Positions 9,504 through 20,912 of a stretch of 64,000 nt of DNA are shown here, one piece after another. How positions within the stretch are numbered: the first letter of the stretch is position 1; the number at the start of each line of letters is the position of its first letter. The stretch covers positions 1-64,000 of the forward strand of contig JAPTJF010000262.1 of NCBI GenBank assembly GCA_029339195.1, given 5' to 3'. A model generated the notes under the pieces. That model ran no database searches. It saw only the letters and a list, made by a program, of their open reading frames with translations, and had not been told where the DNA came from. A program made the translations under genes and the position numbers. The stretch comes from Micractinium sp. NFX-FRZ. Taxonomy: Eukaryota > Chlorophyta > Trebouxiophyceae > Chlorellales > Chlorellaceae.

Positions 9504-12500
9504 TCAGGGGGCGGGCAGCTCGCACTCGACAGGCAGGGGCGGGCTGCCGGGAGGGGGCATGCCGTAGGAGGCGTTGGCCATGGGGCCCATGTCCATGCAG
9601 CCGGCATCGAACCTGCAAAGCAGAACAGGCAGGCAGGCAGGCAGGCCGCGGGGGGGGCAGAAGGTGTGTTGGCAGCATGAGGGAGGCAGTTGTGCAGGCA
9701 ACCGCCGCAGCTTGTGGACGGCAGCGGGCATTGCATTGGGCATAAGCATGCACAGCATAGCCACCCACCACTTGAAGTCGCGCACTTCCACGCGCACGCC
9801 GGTGTCGGTGCTGAGGACGCAGTAGGTGCTGGGCTTGTAGCCAGGGATGGCCCACTCCTCCAGCAGGCCTGCGGCAAGGCACGAGGGCACATGAACGCAT
9901 GCATCATGCCAACGGTTGCTGTGTGGCTGGGGATGGCACGCTCATCGGGGTGCATGCAGAAGCAGGCAGCGGGAGTGGGGAGAACAGCAGGCTCGCGAGC
10001 ATGAGGAGCAGGCAGCGCCAGTGGGGGGAACAGTGGCAGTGCAGCAGGCTGGCGAGCATGAGGAGGAGGTGGGCCGCCGCAGCCCGTCTCCCCTCCAACC
10101 ATACATGTGCCCAGCTGGCCAGCTGGCCAGCCTGCACACCTAATTGTACGCCCACTCCCACGCTCTGAGGCAAACTGAGCCCCGCCGGCATGCCCACCCT
10201 AAACCCTACCGGGGATGTCCCAGCACTCGTCGGGCTTTGCCATGAGGTAGGAGCGCTTCACCATCGGCTCCATGTAGGTCAGCTGCAGGGCATGGGGGGA
10301 GGGGGGTGTTGCTAGCATGCCTTGGGAAGAGGGCCCCAGGAGCGGGGCATGCGCAAGTGGGACGGACACGAGAGAGGCACGTTGGTGCAGCCAGCTGGGC
10401 CGCTTGCCGTGCTGAGGCCGTTTGCATCAACTTCAGGTGCTTGCCTCCTGGGCGCTTTTCTCTGGCCTGCCTTTCCAACGCGCCTCGTCGCGTCTCTGGC
10501 ACATGTGCGCAACGACCTTCCAGGCTTCCCCATCCCCAGTGCTTGAACAGACGCTTCACACGTGCACGGGTGAACCCCCCATCACTGCCACGCAGGCCAA
10601 CACATCAGGGTGCCGTCACGCCCGCAGCCTCTCCACCCCTCCAGCATAGCCACCGTAGGTCCAGCCAGGGTGCCACCCATCAATGACGCGATGTCGAACC
10701 GGAAACACGCTGAGACCTCCCCCACCCCTCACCCCCCCACACATACACACTTGTTCCCCTAGTCTCACCTCCCCCGCATAGCCTCCGTAAATCCAGGTCT
10801 GGTTCCACGCTCCCACGCCGTTCTGGCCCGTCATCATCGCCTGCAGGTTGGCAGAATGAGAGCCTCGTGAGGGGGCCAAGGGCGCATCATGAGCACACAT
10901 GTGTGCCAGCTATGCGGAGGCATGTGGATACACAGGCCAAAGGCAGAACAAAGCAGGGCTTGGCCGCCTTCTGCCGCTGGGATGAGTGTCGCAAGCAGCA
11001 AGCAGGCTGCGTCACTGGCAGGGCGCAGTGCCTGCGGATCTGGCCGGAGTGGCTGCATAAGCAGCAAGGCGGCCCCACCTCCCTGCTCCAGCACCCCCGC
11101 TTGGCCGCCCGCGTAGCACGGTGCAGGCAGGCGCTGGCGCATGCGGCATGCAAGAGGCACTCACTGCAATCTCTGGCGACGCAGCACCCAGGTAGTGGTT
11201 GCCTGCAGCATGGGAACAGAGGAGTTGGGGGGCGGCAGCAGGGTGACGAACACCCGGGGAGCCGAGCAAGGCAGCGGGTGACGGAAGGAGAGGCAAGCAT
11301 GTGCATACTTGTTCATGAATTTGCTCCCTTCAGTTTCCGCCTGGTTGCCCACCCACCCACCCACCCACCCACCCATCATGGGCGCCACTGCCAGCGCGTT
11401 GAAGTAGCCGGCGGGGAAGCACTGCTCAGGGATGGGCTCGTTGGCAGAGTAGAAGTCGTCGGGGGAGAGGCCCATGCAGGGGCCGGCTGCGCCAGGGGGA
11501 GGGGCGGGCAAGAGGGGCAGGCGGTGGAGGGAGGGTGGGTGCGAGAGAGGGGAGGAGCAGTGCGCAGGGCGGGCCGTGCATCCAACAAGTGATGGGTCTA
11601 GAGGGAGAGGGAGGTCAGGGCGCTGGCGCAACCGCCCTCGTATCCCGTGCCTGGCTTGCCCCTGGCATAGTGTTGCAACCGGGGAGTTTTGCTGCCACAC
11701 CCGCCCACTTCGCCCCTCACTGGAGATGTTCATGACATCAGGCTTGGGTGCAAGGTAGAAGTGGAAGTCAAAGTGTGGGACGTCGTAGGTGCCAGGTGGC
11801 ATGTGCCCCATCGGCTCCCAGTTGAGCTGCATGTCCTCAAAGGGGCTGCAGGGGGCGGGGCGGGGCGGGGCGCAGGGGAGGGTAAGGGAGGGCGCGCACA
11901 TTTTAACTCCTGCCTGAGCTCCTCCAGCTGATCAGTCGTTGTGTCCCGGGCGCAGCGGGTGGGGGGGGGGGATCAGGGCGGCGTTGCAGGGCAGCGAGGT
12001 GTGGTGCGCCGCCCAGGCACTCTCCCTGCCCCGCGGCCACGTGCACAGGTAACTGTTGCGTCAACACAGGGAGCACCAAAAACAACACAGGGAGCACCAA
12101 AAAGGCACTACCGTGCTGTACCACACAGAACCACCACTGCATTACAGATGCAGTACCACTGTGCAGCACCTGAGGCTCTGCAGCTCCTCTGGCAGAAACT
12201 TGAGCCAGAGCTGGTCGTTGGGCATGAAGCAGCCGGGCTTTGAGGGGTCGCTGCAGGGCGGGGTCGGGGGGCAGCGGGGCAGTGCACAGCATGAGGGATT
12301 CAAGAAGCCATCAGCCACTTGAGAGCACCGGCTATGGCACCGCCTCAGGGGTGCCAGCCAGGCTCATGGTGGCACGCAGGTCGGGTGCTCATGCTGTGGG
12401 CCACCTGCACCCATCCCCGCCCCTCCACACAAACTTGCACCCCACCGCCCGCTGGCCCCTCACTCTTTGCAGAAGGGTGGGGGCTTCTCTGAGACGGCGT

Positions 12501-13364
12501 CCGGGCCGGGCAGGTTTGCCAGCACGGTGTCGCTGATCTCCACGCCCACGGCGGAGGGGCCGTCCTTGCAGGTAGCGTCAGCAGGGTACTTGGTGTAGGC
12601 CTTCACCTTGCCCTGCAAGGTTGGGAGAGAGTGCGGTGGGGTGTGTGTGTGCAGGGGAGAAGCTGCAGCCTGTTGGATGGGGGGCCTTTGCGGGCCGGGG
12701 TGGCGGCTATAGCACAGGAGAGGTAGGCGGGCGGGGTGGGTACGCAGCTTCGCATACCGGATGTGAGGGGGTGGGCAGCAGAGGTTGGGGCCAGCACATG
12801 CAAAGTGCTTGCACAGGGTCAGGGGGGCCGCCATCAGTGTTCGGAAACCGGAGCATTGCCAGAACTCACGGTGGCGTAGTCGGTCTGAGTGCCCCACACA
12901 ATCAGCTCATCACCGTCGCCGCTGGGATACTCGTCTGCCTTACCGGCGGCCACCACTGCCGCTGCCTGCTCAGCGGTGCAACCGGACTCATCGGCGGCGA
13001 GCAGCAAGCGCGCTGCAGAGCCTGCATGGGGCAGGATGCCACGGGAGGGGACCAAGGGTGGGCGGGAAACGTTGGCCCATTGGGAAGCTGCGCAGGGGCG
13101 CCGCCCCGAAGGGCTGGCAGCCACACACCGGCGGGGGGTCAGTGTGGTGGGGTGGGGGTACGGCCGGCGGCTTGCCGGTGGCCCCCTTGGAGTTTCCGTC
13201 CCTGATCAGGCCTTGCAGTGCTTTGATTTGAAGGGGGCTGCAGGACCGACTGCTGCGGGCGGCATGGCACGCCTTAAGGTGGGAGCTGAGCCTCCCCCAC
13301 CTGGGTGCGGGAAGCTGGCGGCCAGACAGCATGCCAGGAGCAAGGCGGCTGCGCTAGCCTTCAT
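9504..13364 (-). CDS. Secreted DUF5602/TTHB210-like protein
   Basis: ATG 13364 opens a clear signal peptide ('MKASAAALLLACCLAASF'), so the product is secretory, lumenal or extracellular. Later exons give 'ADESGCTAEQAAAVVAAG' with 'DELIVWGTQTDYAT' (about 13015-12870), 'TKYPADATCKDGPSAVGVEI' (about 12600-12465), 'GCFMPNDQLWLKFLPEELQ' (about 12240-12180), 'PPGTYDVPHFDFHFYLAPK' (about 11850-11735), 'MGLSPDDFYSANEPIPEQCF' (about 11480-11400), then 'AMMTGQNGVGAW' and 'TYMEPMVKRSYLMAKPDECW', ending at the TGA 9504-9506. The 'VPHFDFHFY' signature and the Met/Pro-rich C-terminus match the bacterial TTHB210-like (DUF5602) family as I remember it. Biochemical function is unknown. The long, intron-rich structure shows a settled nuclear gene, even if the origin was bacterial. 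Confidence 0.65.
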
Positions 13365-14087
13365 GATGCCTCGGGTCTTGGGTTGGGAAACAGCAGGAGG
13401 AGCACTCCGAAGAGGTGTCGCAGCGCCGGGATGCGTACCACAGAGGCCCCTCAGGCTTGCGCGATGCAATTGGGTTGCGGGGGAAGCGCCTAGCCGGGAT
13501 GCACACACCCCACGCAAGCGAGGAAATCCTGGCCACACATGCTGACATGGCAGAGGAAGCTGGGTGCCCCCAGGTTCCACCCACAGTACTGCTGCCTGCC
13601 CGCAGACCTGGCACTGTGCACTCAGTGTCTGGGCATTCCTGCCTAGTGGCCCTGATGGATCGGTCCGCACATGTTCCATGCCACCTGCTTATCTTGATCA
13701 AGGAGCAGTCATCGCATTCCCCCGCCCCGCACGGCATGCCATTGCCGGCGCACCGCCCGCCGCGAGATACCACCCTGCCGCCTCGGCCTGCCTTCTCGCC
13801 TCTGTCAACCGGCCCCTCCATGTAGCCCCGCTGCCCGTGCTGCATGCAGCGCCGTGAGCTTACAACTCGCATGTGGCGCAGGTGCGCACTCGAGCCGCAG
13901 CACACAGAGAGCAGGGCTGCAGTGCAAGGCGGGCACGGGCTGCATGGGGCGCCACGCTCCCCTGGAAGGCGGGGAGGCAGCCTGCCTCGCCCCCCGCAGT
14001 GGCGCCGCCGCTTCTGCTGCGCCCCCCGCATCAACCGCTGGAGTGATCATGAGAAGCAACTCCCGCAGCATCAGTCGTCGTCGTCCC
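13365..14087. other. Intergenic region between two minus-strand genes
   Basis: Promoter and 5' leader of the DUF5602-like gene on the left, and 3' UTR of the proteasome gene on the right. Apart from a TTACA (TGTAA on the minus strand) at 13860-13864 nothing stands out, and no coding frame is convincing. Confidence 0.5.
13860..13864 (-). promoter_or_regulatory. Poly(A) signal TGTAA of the proteasome alpha-4 gene
   Basis: TGTAA on the minus strand, about 220 nt beyond the stop. Assigned by position only. Confidence 0.4.
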
Positions 14088-17000
14088 TCACTTCCCCGCC
14101 TCCTTCTCCTTCTCCTTGCTCATCTCCGCATTCACCGCCTCCAGCACCGGCTTGAGCTCGCTGGGCTCATACACCCGGTACACCATCTGCACGGCAGGGT
14201 GGGTTGTGTGTTGTGCATTAGTGTTGGAAAAACAATTGTGGGGGTGTGGAACTTCGACTTGCTGGGCTCGTACACCCACCTTGGCACACAATCTGCACGG
14301 CATGGCAACCAGGTGGGTGTGTGCACAGGGGGCCATGGTGACACGGAGAGACACAATCAGGGGATGTGGACTTCAACTTGAAGTGCTCATACACCCAGTG
14401 CACCCGGTGCACCATCTGCATGGCATGGCAGCCAGGTGGGGTTGTGCACGCCGGTGTGTGGTGAGGAGCTGGCGATGATTGTTGGGATGTGGGATGCACC
14501 TTCCTACCAAGCCCCATACCCCACACACCTCGTTGCGCGGCAGCCTCATGGCGAGCGAGCGTGGCCAGCTCAACCTCCCTCCTCAAACAGGTAGGTGCCC
14601 CAGACAACGCCGGCCACCCACGCTGCCGCTCTCCTCGTTGCTCGACAGCGCAGCCCGCTCCCGCTCAACCGCACAAGCAATCACACACCATTCCGTTACA
14701 CACCTTGCCGCTCTCCTGCCGTGCGACAGCGTGGCCCGCGCCAACCACCCCATGCAACCAACCCACGCCCAGCAACCACACAGCTTTCTTGCACACCTTG
14801 CCGCTCTCCTCGTCGCGCGACAGCGTGGCCAGCTCCACCTTCTCCGGGCTCAGCGTCGTGCTGTCCATGGTCTTGGACAGAACCTTGATCACCAGCTTGA
14901 CGGACTGCGGGGCACCCGGGAGAGGCCGTGGCAAACAAGGTGAGACAAGGATGGCTGGTAGAGAGAGCCAGGTGGGCAGGGCCAGGTGAGTTAGTTGTTG
15001 CTGAGTGGGGTCACAAGCCCACCCACATCTTCTTGGGCAGCATGATCTCCTCCGTGTGTACATACTATCAGTCTAACACAAACTTGGGCAGTTAACAAAC
15101 AGCCCGCTGCCTCCCGCACCTCCTGCGTGACCTCCCCCTTGTATGAATCACACACATCTACCACCAACTGTGGGTAATTTAATCTCCCCCCTGCCCACCT
15201 CCTCCAGCGTGATCTCCTCCTTGTAGTCCCCCTGCAGCACGTTGGTGGCCGCCTGGTGGTTGGCGCCAATGGCCGTCGCCTTCCACCCGCCGTAGTTGCC
15301 AGACGGGTCGGACTGGTACAGCTGGAAGCCGCGCTGCTTGTCCCTGCAGGGCAGGCGGGTGCGGCGCGGGGGGCAGGTGGGCGGTGCGGGACACAGTGAG
15401 GCAGGTGGGCGGTACGGGGAACAGCGAGGCAGGCAGGCGTGGAGGGGGACAGCGAGGCAGGTGGGCGGTACGGGGAACAGCGAGGCAGGTCGGCGGTACG
15501 GGGCACAGCGAGGCAGGCAGGCGTGGAGGGGGACAGCGAGGCGGCGGGTAGGAGGGAAAGGAGAGGGCTCCCCCTCGCCATGCCCGCCCACCATCTCCCA
15601 AGCCTCCCAGCCCCGCTCTGTGCCTCCCCCCGCCCCACCCCAGCCCTCCCCCGCCCCACCCACCATCCCGCGTAGAGCAGCGACACGCCAAAGGGGCGCA
15701 GCCCTCCAAACTGCGTGTACCCCTGCTTGGTGTCGCACAGCGAGCGCACCAGCTGGTCAACCGGCATCGGCTCCTGCGGGCAGGGGCAGAGATGAGGTGT
15801 GGACGTTGGAGATATGGGGGCGTGGCAGGTAAGGAGTGGTGTGCGTGGCAACAGCAGTACCACCATCAAGTGGCAACAGCAGTACCACCATCAACGCACG
15901 TCCAGCAACAGCAAGGCAGCCAACAGCGCACAGAATGCCCACCAGCCTGCCAGCAGCAGCAGCACTGGTAGCCCACCCCACCCCCTGCCTCAGCTCCGTC
16001 TGCCCCACTACCCCACCCGCCCTGCACCCCTCTGCCACCCCTGGCCCCACGCAGGAGGCGGCTGTGCTGTGCGTGCAGGCGGCACGTGTTGACCTCCCCA
16101 TGTGCACGTGTGTCTAACTACACCCACACCTCCGCCCCCACAACCATGCCCCGACCTGGACGCGCCTAGAATGTCTGCAGATAGCGCTTGCCTGTGCAGG
16201 CGGCAGTGTTGACCCCCCTCATCCACACCTCCAACAGGCAACCAAACAGCCATGCACCCCCGGTCCGGACGCGCCTGGTATGTGAACAGGTAGCGCTGCG
16301 CGTGCAGGCGGCACGTGTTGACCAGAATGTTGGCGTCTGAAGTGATGCCCGCCACCGCACACGCGATGTGGTCGTCCAGGCGGTACATCTTCTCACGCCG
16401 CACACCCACGGCCTGCGTGTCCAGCAGCTGCGGGACGGGGGGGGAAGGGGAGGAGGGGAGAGGGAGGGGGCGATGGGGTTGACAGAGGAGGGGGGCTGGA
16501 GGGGAGGGCTGGAGGGGAGGGAGGGGTTGACAGAGGAGGGGGGCTGGAGGGGAGGGCTGTAGGGGAGGGATGGTCGGAGGGAGGAAAGGAGCCGCTGGGG
16601 GCTGCACAGCTTCCGAGACCGCTGATAAACCGCCTCGCTGCTGCCTGGGCCTGCGCTGCCCGCCTGCAAGAGGGGCAATGGCCCCTGGGCCTGCCTGCCC
16701 GCCTGCAATGGCCGCACACCTGCAGCAGCTGCTCGTTGCGGCAGCTGGGCTGAGAAAAGGCAGCCAACACAGATGACCATGAAAGAGCTAGCAGCTCCCA
16801 ATGGGGCCTACAGAGCCACTTCTGCCGCTGCTGTTGCTGCTACCTGCTGCTGCGCTGCTGGGAACACCCATGCTATTCACACAAGGCGGCAGAAGGGGAA
16901 GCTGCGGGGACATGTGCCTGCAAGTCCACAGCAGCGACACCAGCAACAAGCCCAGCAACAAAAACAGGCACCTGACTGCACCTGGCCCTGCTGCAGCATG

Positions 17001-17486
17001 CCACCCTTCAGCGTTCCCAAGAGGCCCAGAAAGCAGGAGAAGGGGGCAATGACCCGCCTACACACCCCACCCGCCCACCTTGCTGGTAATGCGCTTCTCT
17101 GCCGCCAGCACCACGCCGTCCTTTGCCAGGATACCCACACAGGATCCGGCATTGGAGATAGCCTCCATGGCATACCTGGAATTACAACCAGGCAGGCAGG
17201 CAGGCAGGAACGCAGGGGAGAAGACGTGTCAGCGGGCGCGGCGACCGCTGCCGCCGCCCGCTCCCGCCACAGGCAGCGCGCCCCCTGCTGCTCTCACGCT
17301 TCCCCGCCCTGCAGCCCGCTCACTCTACTTGGTAGAGACGCCCCTCGGGGCTGAATATTGTCGTGCGCTGCAGCAGGAAGGGCAGGGAAGGCGCAGTCGG
17401 GCAAGTTCCGGCAGGCCATCACTGATCAGGCAGGAGCAGGACGACCTTCCGATGGCAGCACTCACGCTATCATAGCGGCGTGCCAT
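14088..17486 (-). CDS. PSMA4: 20S proteasome subunit alpha type-4
   Basis: Alpha-ring subunit of the 20S core proteasome (alpha3 position; plant PAC1, animal PSMA4). ATG 17486 gives 'MARRYDS', spliced to '[13 protein letters not shown]', the N-terminal alpha-subunit gate signature. It continues with '[17 protein letters not shown]', '[20 protein letters not shown]', '[13 protein letters not shown]', '[20 protein letters not shown]', '[17 protein letters not shown]', '[20 protein letters not shown]', '[10 protein letters not shown]', '[20 protein letters not shown]' and a Lys/Glu-rich tail ending at 14088. About 250 residues, the normal length, and all conserved blocks are present, so the gene looks intact. 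The donor after 'FTYQ' (16274) reads GC. Introns contain several degenerate repeats of adjacent exon ends (14.2-14.8, 15.0-15.2 and 16.1-16.3 kb) and a minisatellite (about 15360-15545). Confidence 0.95.
14190..14470 (-). repeat. Two decayed copies of the last proteasome exon's 5' edge
   Basis: The true exon start at about 14150-14190 reads '[12 protein letters not shown]'. Similar stretches at about 14255-14320 and 14370-14455 repeat both the exon-start codons and the upstream intron with its AG acceptor, now with stops and gaps. This is a tandem array of roughly 110-120-bp units spanning the intron-exon border. Confidence 0.7.
14525..14850 (-). repeat. Decayed copies of the exon end encoding the '[13 protein letters not shown]' region
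   Basis: The true exon end is at about 14790-14850. Partial copies of the same codons recur at about 14527-14580, 14620-14655 and 14698-14740, progressively less similar, inside the downstream intron. Confidence 0.65.
15020..15240 (-). repeat. Decayed copies of the exon end encoding 'YKEEITLEE'
   Basis: The true exon end with its GTGGGC donor is at about 15199-15240. Copies at about 15113-15150 (would read 'YKGEVTQEV') and 15024-15060 (would read 'EEIMLPKK') follow at about 90-bp spacing in the intron. Confidence 0.7.
15360..15545 (-). repeat. Intronic minisatellite in the proteasome gene
   Basis: Six imperfect units of about 24-32 bp built around ACAGCGAGGCAGG alternating with GGTGGGCGGTACGGGG and GGCGTGGAGGGGG. 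It lies in the intron before the 'SLLYAGW' exon. Confidence 0.65.
16080..16335 (-). repeat. Two copies of the exon end encoding '[13 protein letters not shown]'
   Basis: The true exon end and its GC donor are at about 16275-16335. A full degenerate copy with the same following intron bases is at about 16165-16225 and a shorter one at about 16070-16100. Unit spacing is about 110-125 bp. Confidence 0.75.
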
Positions 17487-17914
17487 GGTGTGCCCCTCTG
17501 CGACCTCCGCGACTGCGGCCTCTGCTGGCTAGCAAGCCGCTGCCGCTTGATCGATCGGCGCTGCTCCCAAGCGTCGACCAGTGCTGATGGCGAGTGGCGA
17601 GCCCCTGCTGCCGTCAGTGAGCAAGACGATCACCGCCTGTGAAGCAGCAAGAGCGAGTAGTGTGAGAAGCACAGAGAGTCTGGCGTGTGGAATGTCCCGC
17701 AGGCGATGGCCGCAGCTGATCGGACAGCGCGCACGGGCGGCTGGCAAGCCAGCGCGGCGGCGGGTGGCAGCGCCGCCCAGCGTGGCAAGCGTGGGCGCCA
17801 TGCGTGCGGGCTGCTTGTCTTTGCTTGCCATGCTAACACAGCCTTCCTTACAAGCACGTGCTGGATTAGGCTAGTTTCAATACAGACACGATTGCAGCAC
17901 CCCACAAAGCTTGC
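17487..17914. other. Intergenic region upstream of the proteasome gene
   Basis: Proteasome promoter and 5' UTR, then the 3' UTR of the RS-protein gene, whose probable poly(A) signal TTACA lies at 17848-17852. No gene seen. Confidence 0.5.
17848..17852 (-). promoter_or_regulatory. Poly(A) signal TGTAA of the RS-protein gene
   Basis: TGTAA on the minus strand, 62 nt beyond the stop inferred at 17915-17917. It supports placing the gene's 3' end here rather than at 19118. Confidence 0.5.
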
Positions 17915-20912
17915 TCAGCTCATGACCCAGCGCTCGCCGTCGCCGCCGGCCGCTGCGGGGGGCGGGGATGGGCGGGGCCGCGGGCGCACCCGGACGTGCG
18001 CCTCCAGCCTGCTGGCCACCACCAGCCACGTGTTGTCCCCCTGCCGGCGCAGCCGCAGAATGCCCTCCCGCTCCAGGGCTTGGCACATCGATGAAAAGGG
18101 GCAGCCTGCACAGAGGGGCAGTCGCGATACAGGGGTGGGGCTAGGACGATGGGTGGGACAGGTGGTGCCAGGTGGGCATGCACAGCCCGGGCGATAGCTT
18201 GTGGTGCAGGAACGACGACTGCATGGTGCTGTTCACGCCCTCTTTGGCGGGGCGAAGAGGGCACGGCGCGTCATCGTTTGCCTGCGCTGCTGCTCAAAAT
18301 CCCACCCCCAATCCCGGGCCCCAACGCTCCCTCCTGCCCACATCTCACTTGGCACAAGGAGCACCCCAGCACACCCCAGCCAGCCAGCCGCTCACCCAAG
18401 TCTGCTTGCACGTTCCAGCGGGGTTCCTGCCGCTTCATCCTGCAACAAGCCAGGCAGGCGGGCGAGAGCAGACGGTTGGAAAAGAGCGGGTTGTAAAACT
18501 GCTTGCTTGAGCAAGCAGTTCAGCTGGGCAGCCAGCTGGGCAGGGTGTGCTCAAGCAGTGCTATCGGAGGCACAGCGAGCTGCTGCGCCCACACAGCGGG
18601 CTCAAGGGGGACACGGCGCTCAGGCCGACACATGTCCCACCTGGCCCACGGCGCCCCACACAGCCCACCTTTGCCTTTGGCCTAGCCCACGCAGCGAGCC
18701 GGCTCAAAGCCCATCCTGTTTCACAGCAGGCAGGCAAGGGAGACCTGCGCAGCGTTGTTTTGAAACCAAAATGTGTACAGCTCCTGGAGGGAGCATGCGG
18801 GGGCTCACCGGTCATTGATGAGCGAGACATTAAAGGGCAGGGGCTTGGACTCCAGGCAGGACAGCAGCGCATCCTCAAACCGCTTTGCCAGCCTGCGGGC
18901 AGAGACGGTGGGGGGTGGGGGGGGGCAAGGTGCATGAGAGGGGGAGCGGTGTGCAGGTGGAGGGAAAGAAAGTAGGGAGGGGATGAGCTGGGAAGCTGAG
19001 GAGGCACCAGGAACGACCACCATCATCAATCAACTGTCCATCAATCTATCAGGCTTCCTGGCAGGGCGCACTTCGTGACCCGCCGTAGCAGCACCACCTC
19101 CCTGCCCCAACATGCAATCACCCGCGAGGCACCCGGACGTCGGCACGTGGCGGGCTGCGGCTCCTGCTGCTGCGCCGCCGCTGCGGCTCAGGCGCCGCCT
19201 GCTTCTCCTGCCCATTCGACGGCTGCTGCGGCGGTGGCAGCGGGGGCTGCTGCTTTGCTGCTGCTGCCGGACTGCTGCTGCGCCCGCGCCGGCCGCTGCG
19301 CCCAGCGGGCGACCGCTCCCGCCGCTCGCTGCGCTTGCCGCTGCCGCCGTCCCCGCTGCGCCGCTTGTCACGGCTGCGTGAGCGGCTGCGCCCCTTGCCC
19401 CCGCCGCCGCCGCTACGCCGCTTGTCTCTACTCCGCGACCGGCTACGCGCCTTGCCGCTGCGCCGCCGATCCCTGCTGCGGCTCCGGCTCTTGCCTCTGC
19501 TCCTGCTGCGCCGCCGCGGCTTGCGGTCGCTCCTGCTGCGGCTGCGGCTGCGGCTGCGCTTGCTCTGCTCGCCTGCCGCCTCGCTGCCTCCAGCCGCTAT
19601 GCTTGCTGCTGCTGTCACAGCCGCCGCCGCCGCGCCCTGCTGCTGCTGCTGCTGCTGAACGTCAGCAGCTGCTGCCGGCTGCGCCGACACGCCCGCCGCT
19701 GCCGCTGCCGCCTTGGCCGCCGCCGCTGCCACCGCCGCCAGCGTTGCCTCCCTGGCCTCCGCCTCTTTCCGGGCCTGCCGCTCCGCTTCCTCTCTCACCC
19801 GCGCCTCTGCCTCCTCCACCCTCCTCTTCGCCTTGTCATAAGCCGCCTTGGCTGCCGCCAGGTGTGAGTCAGCATCCTCCTTGGCCTCCACTAGCGGCCC
19901 GGTGTCCCGCCGCACCGCCTCTACCGCCGTCTGCGCCTGCTTCAGCTCCACCTGCGCACACCAGGAGCGGGGAGGCAGCAGCAATCGAGTGTGGCACAAA
20001 GGACAAACTGCAAGTGGAGTGTGCTTCTGCGGGAGAGTAGCAAGTGCCAGCAAGCCTGAATCCAGCCAGCCAGGCGACCGACATGACATGCCACAACGCT
20101 CTGACGCCCACTGTCCCCATGCCCCTGCTGCTCTCTATGCAGCCCCCTACCTCTGCACGGTGCAGCGCCTGTGCGGCTGCGCTCGCCTCTGTCTCCTTGC
20201 GCTCCCACACGGCGGCAAAGTACTCGGCAAAATACTTTGCGGTCTGCAGAGACAGGAAGGGGAGGCCCGGACCGGGAGGGCAGGTTGGCAGGGATGGTAC
20301 GGGTGGGTGGGCAGGTGGGCAAGGCAGGCAGGCAGGCAGGTACTGCAAGTTCCTGAGAGAGGAGGGAAGCCAGAACCAGACGGGGCAGCGACGCACTGCA
20401 CTGCACAGGCTGCACAAGTGGCAGGCCAGCAGTAAGGGAGCAGGAGTCGGGGAGCCATCAAAGTGCAGCAGTCGAGTCCTGCCTGCTGCCTACATGTGCG
20501 CATGGCGTTCGGCCCACCCTGCTCCATGGCATGGGCTGCATTTTGCGCCGCACAACACTAATAAAATGCCTGTTGTTCCATGCCTGCCACACAGCGCACG
20601 TGCCTGCAGCTCTGTCTCGACGTCCACCTTGCGCCCGCCGGCGGCGTCGCGGGCGGCCTGCTTGGAAGCCGCTCCGTTGCGAGCGTGATCCAACCGTGCC
20701 TGAGCCCTCACCAAGGCCTCCACCGCTTTCTGCAGGGCAGCAACAGAGGCGCTGGGGCGGCTCTGCTCGCGAGATGGTGGCCTGGGCGAGCTGCACAGGC
20801 AGCAGTGCAAGCCGGCACTCACGGTGTGCTCATCGGACGCTCGATCGACAAGTTTGGAGGCCCGCGCGAGCTCCGACGCCAGCGCTGCTGGCGGCAGGAA
20901 GCGTCCGCCCAT
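17915..20912 (-). CDS. Coiled-coil and RS-domain protein with unknown C-terminal domain
   Basis: ATG 20912 starts 'MGGRFLPPAALASELARAS'. The next exons are predicted coiled coil ('KAVEALVRAQARLDHARNG', 'KYFAEYFAAVWERKETEASA', 'DSHLAAAKAAYDKAKRRVEE'), then an Ala/Gln-rich linker and a long Arg/Ser domain (about 19560-19130) with repeated 'RSRSRSRDKRRS', typical of nuclear splicing or mRNA-processing factors. The frame meets a TGA at 19118, but a GTGATT donor just before it joins in phase 2 to the exon 'LAKRFEDALLSCLESKPLPF' (about 18897-18810). Exons 'MKRQEPRWNVQADL' and 'MCQALEREGILRLRRQGDNT' (about 18090) follow, ending at TGA 17915-17917. The last part could be a small winged-helix-like fold (inference). 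If the junction is wrong, these are two adjacent genes. The family is not recognised. Confidence 0.6.
18497..18520. repeat. Short inverted repeat in an intron of the RS-protein gene
   Basis: Two perfect 11-bp arms (AACTGCTTGCT and AGCAAGCAGTT) separated by 2 bp. Confidence 0.7.

Noticed and set aside
15360..15545. Possible coding repeat protein (minus frame Pro/Ala/Cys)
   Set aside because: The repeat is an intronic minisatellite; flanking proteasome exons splice across it.
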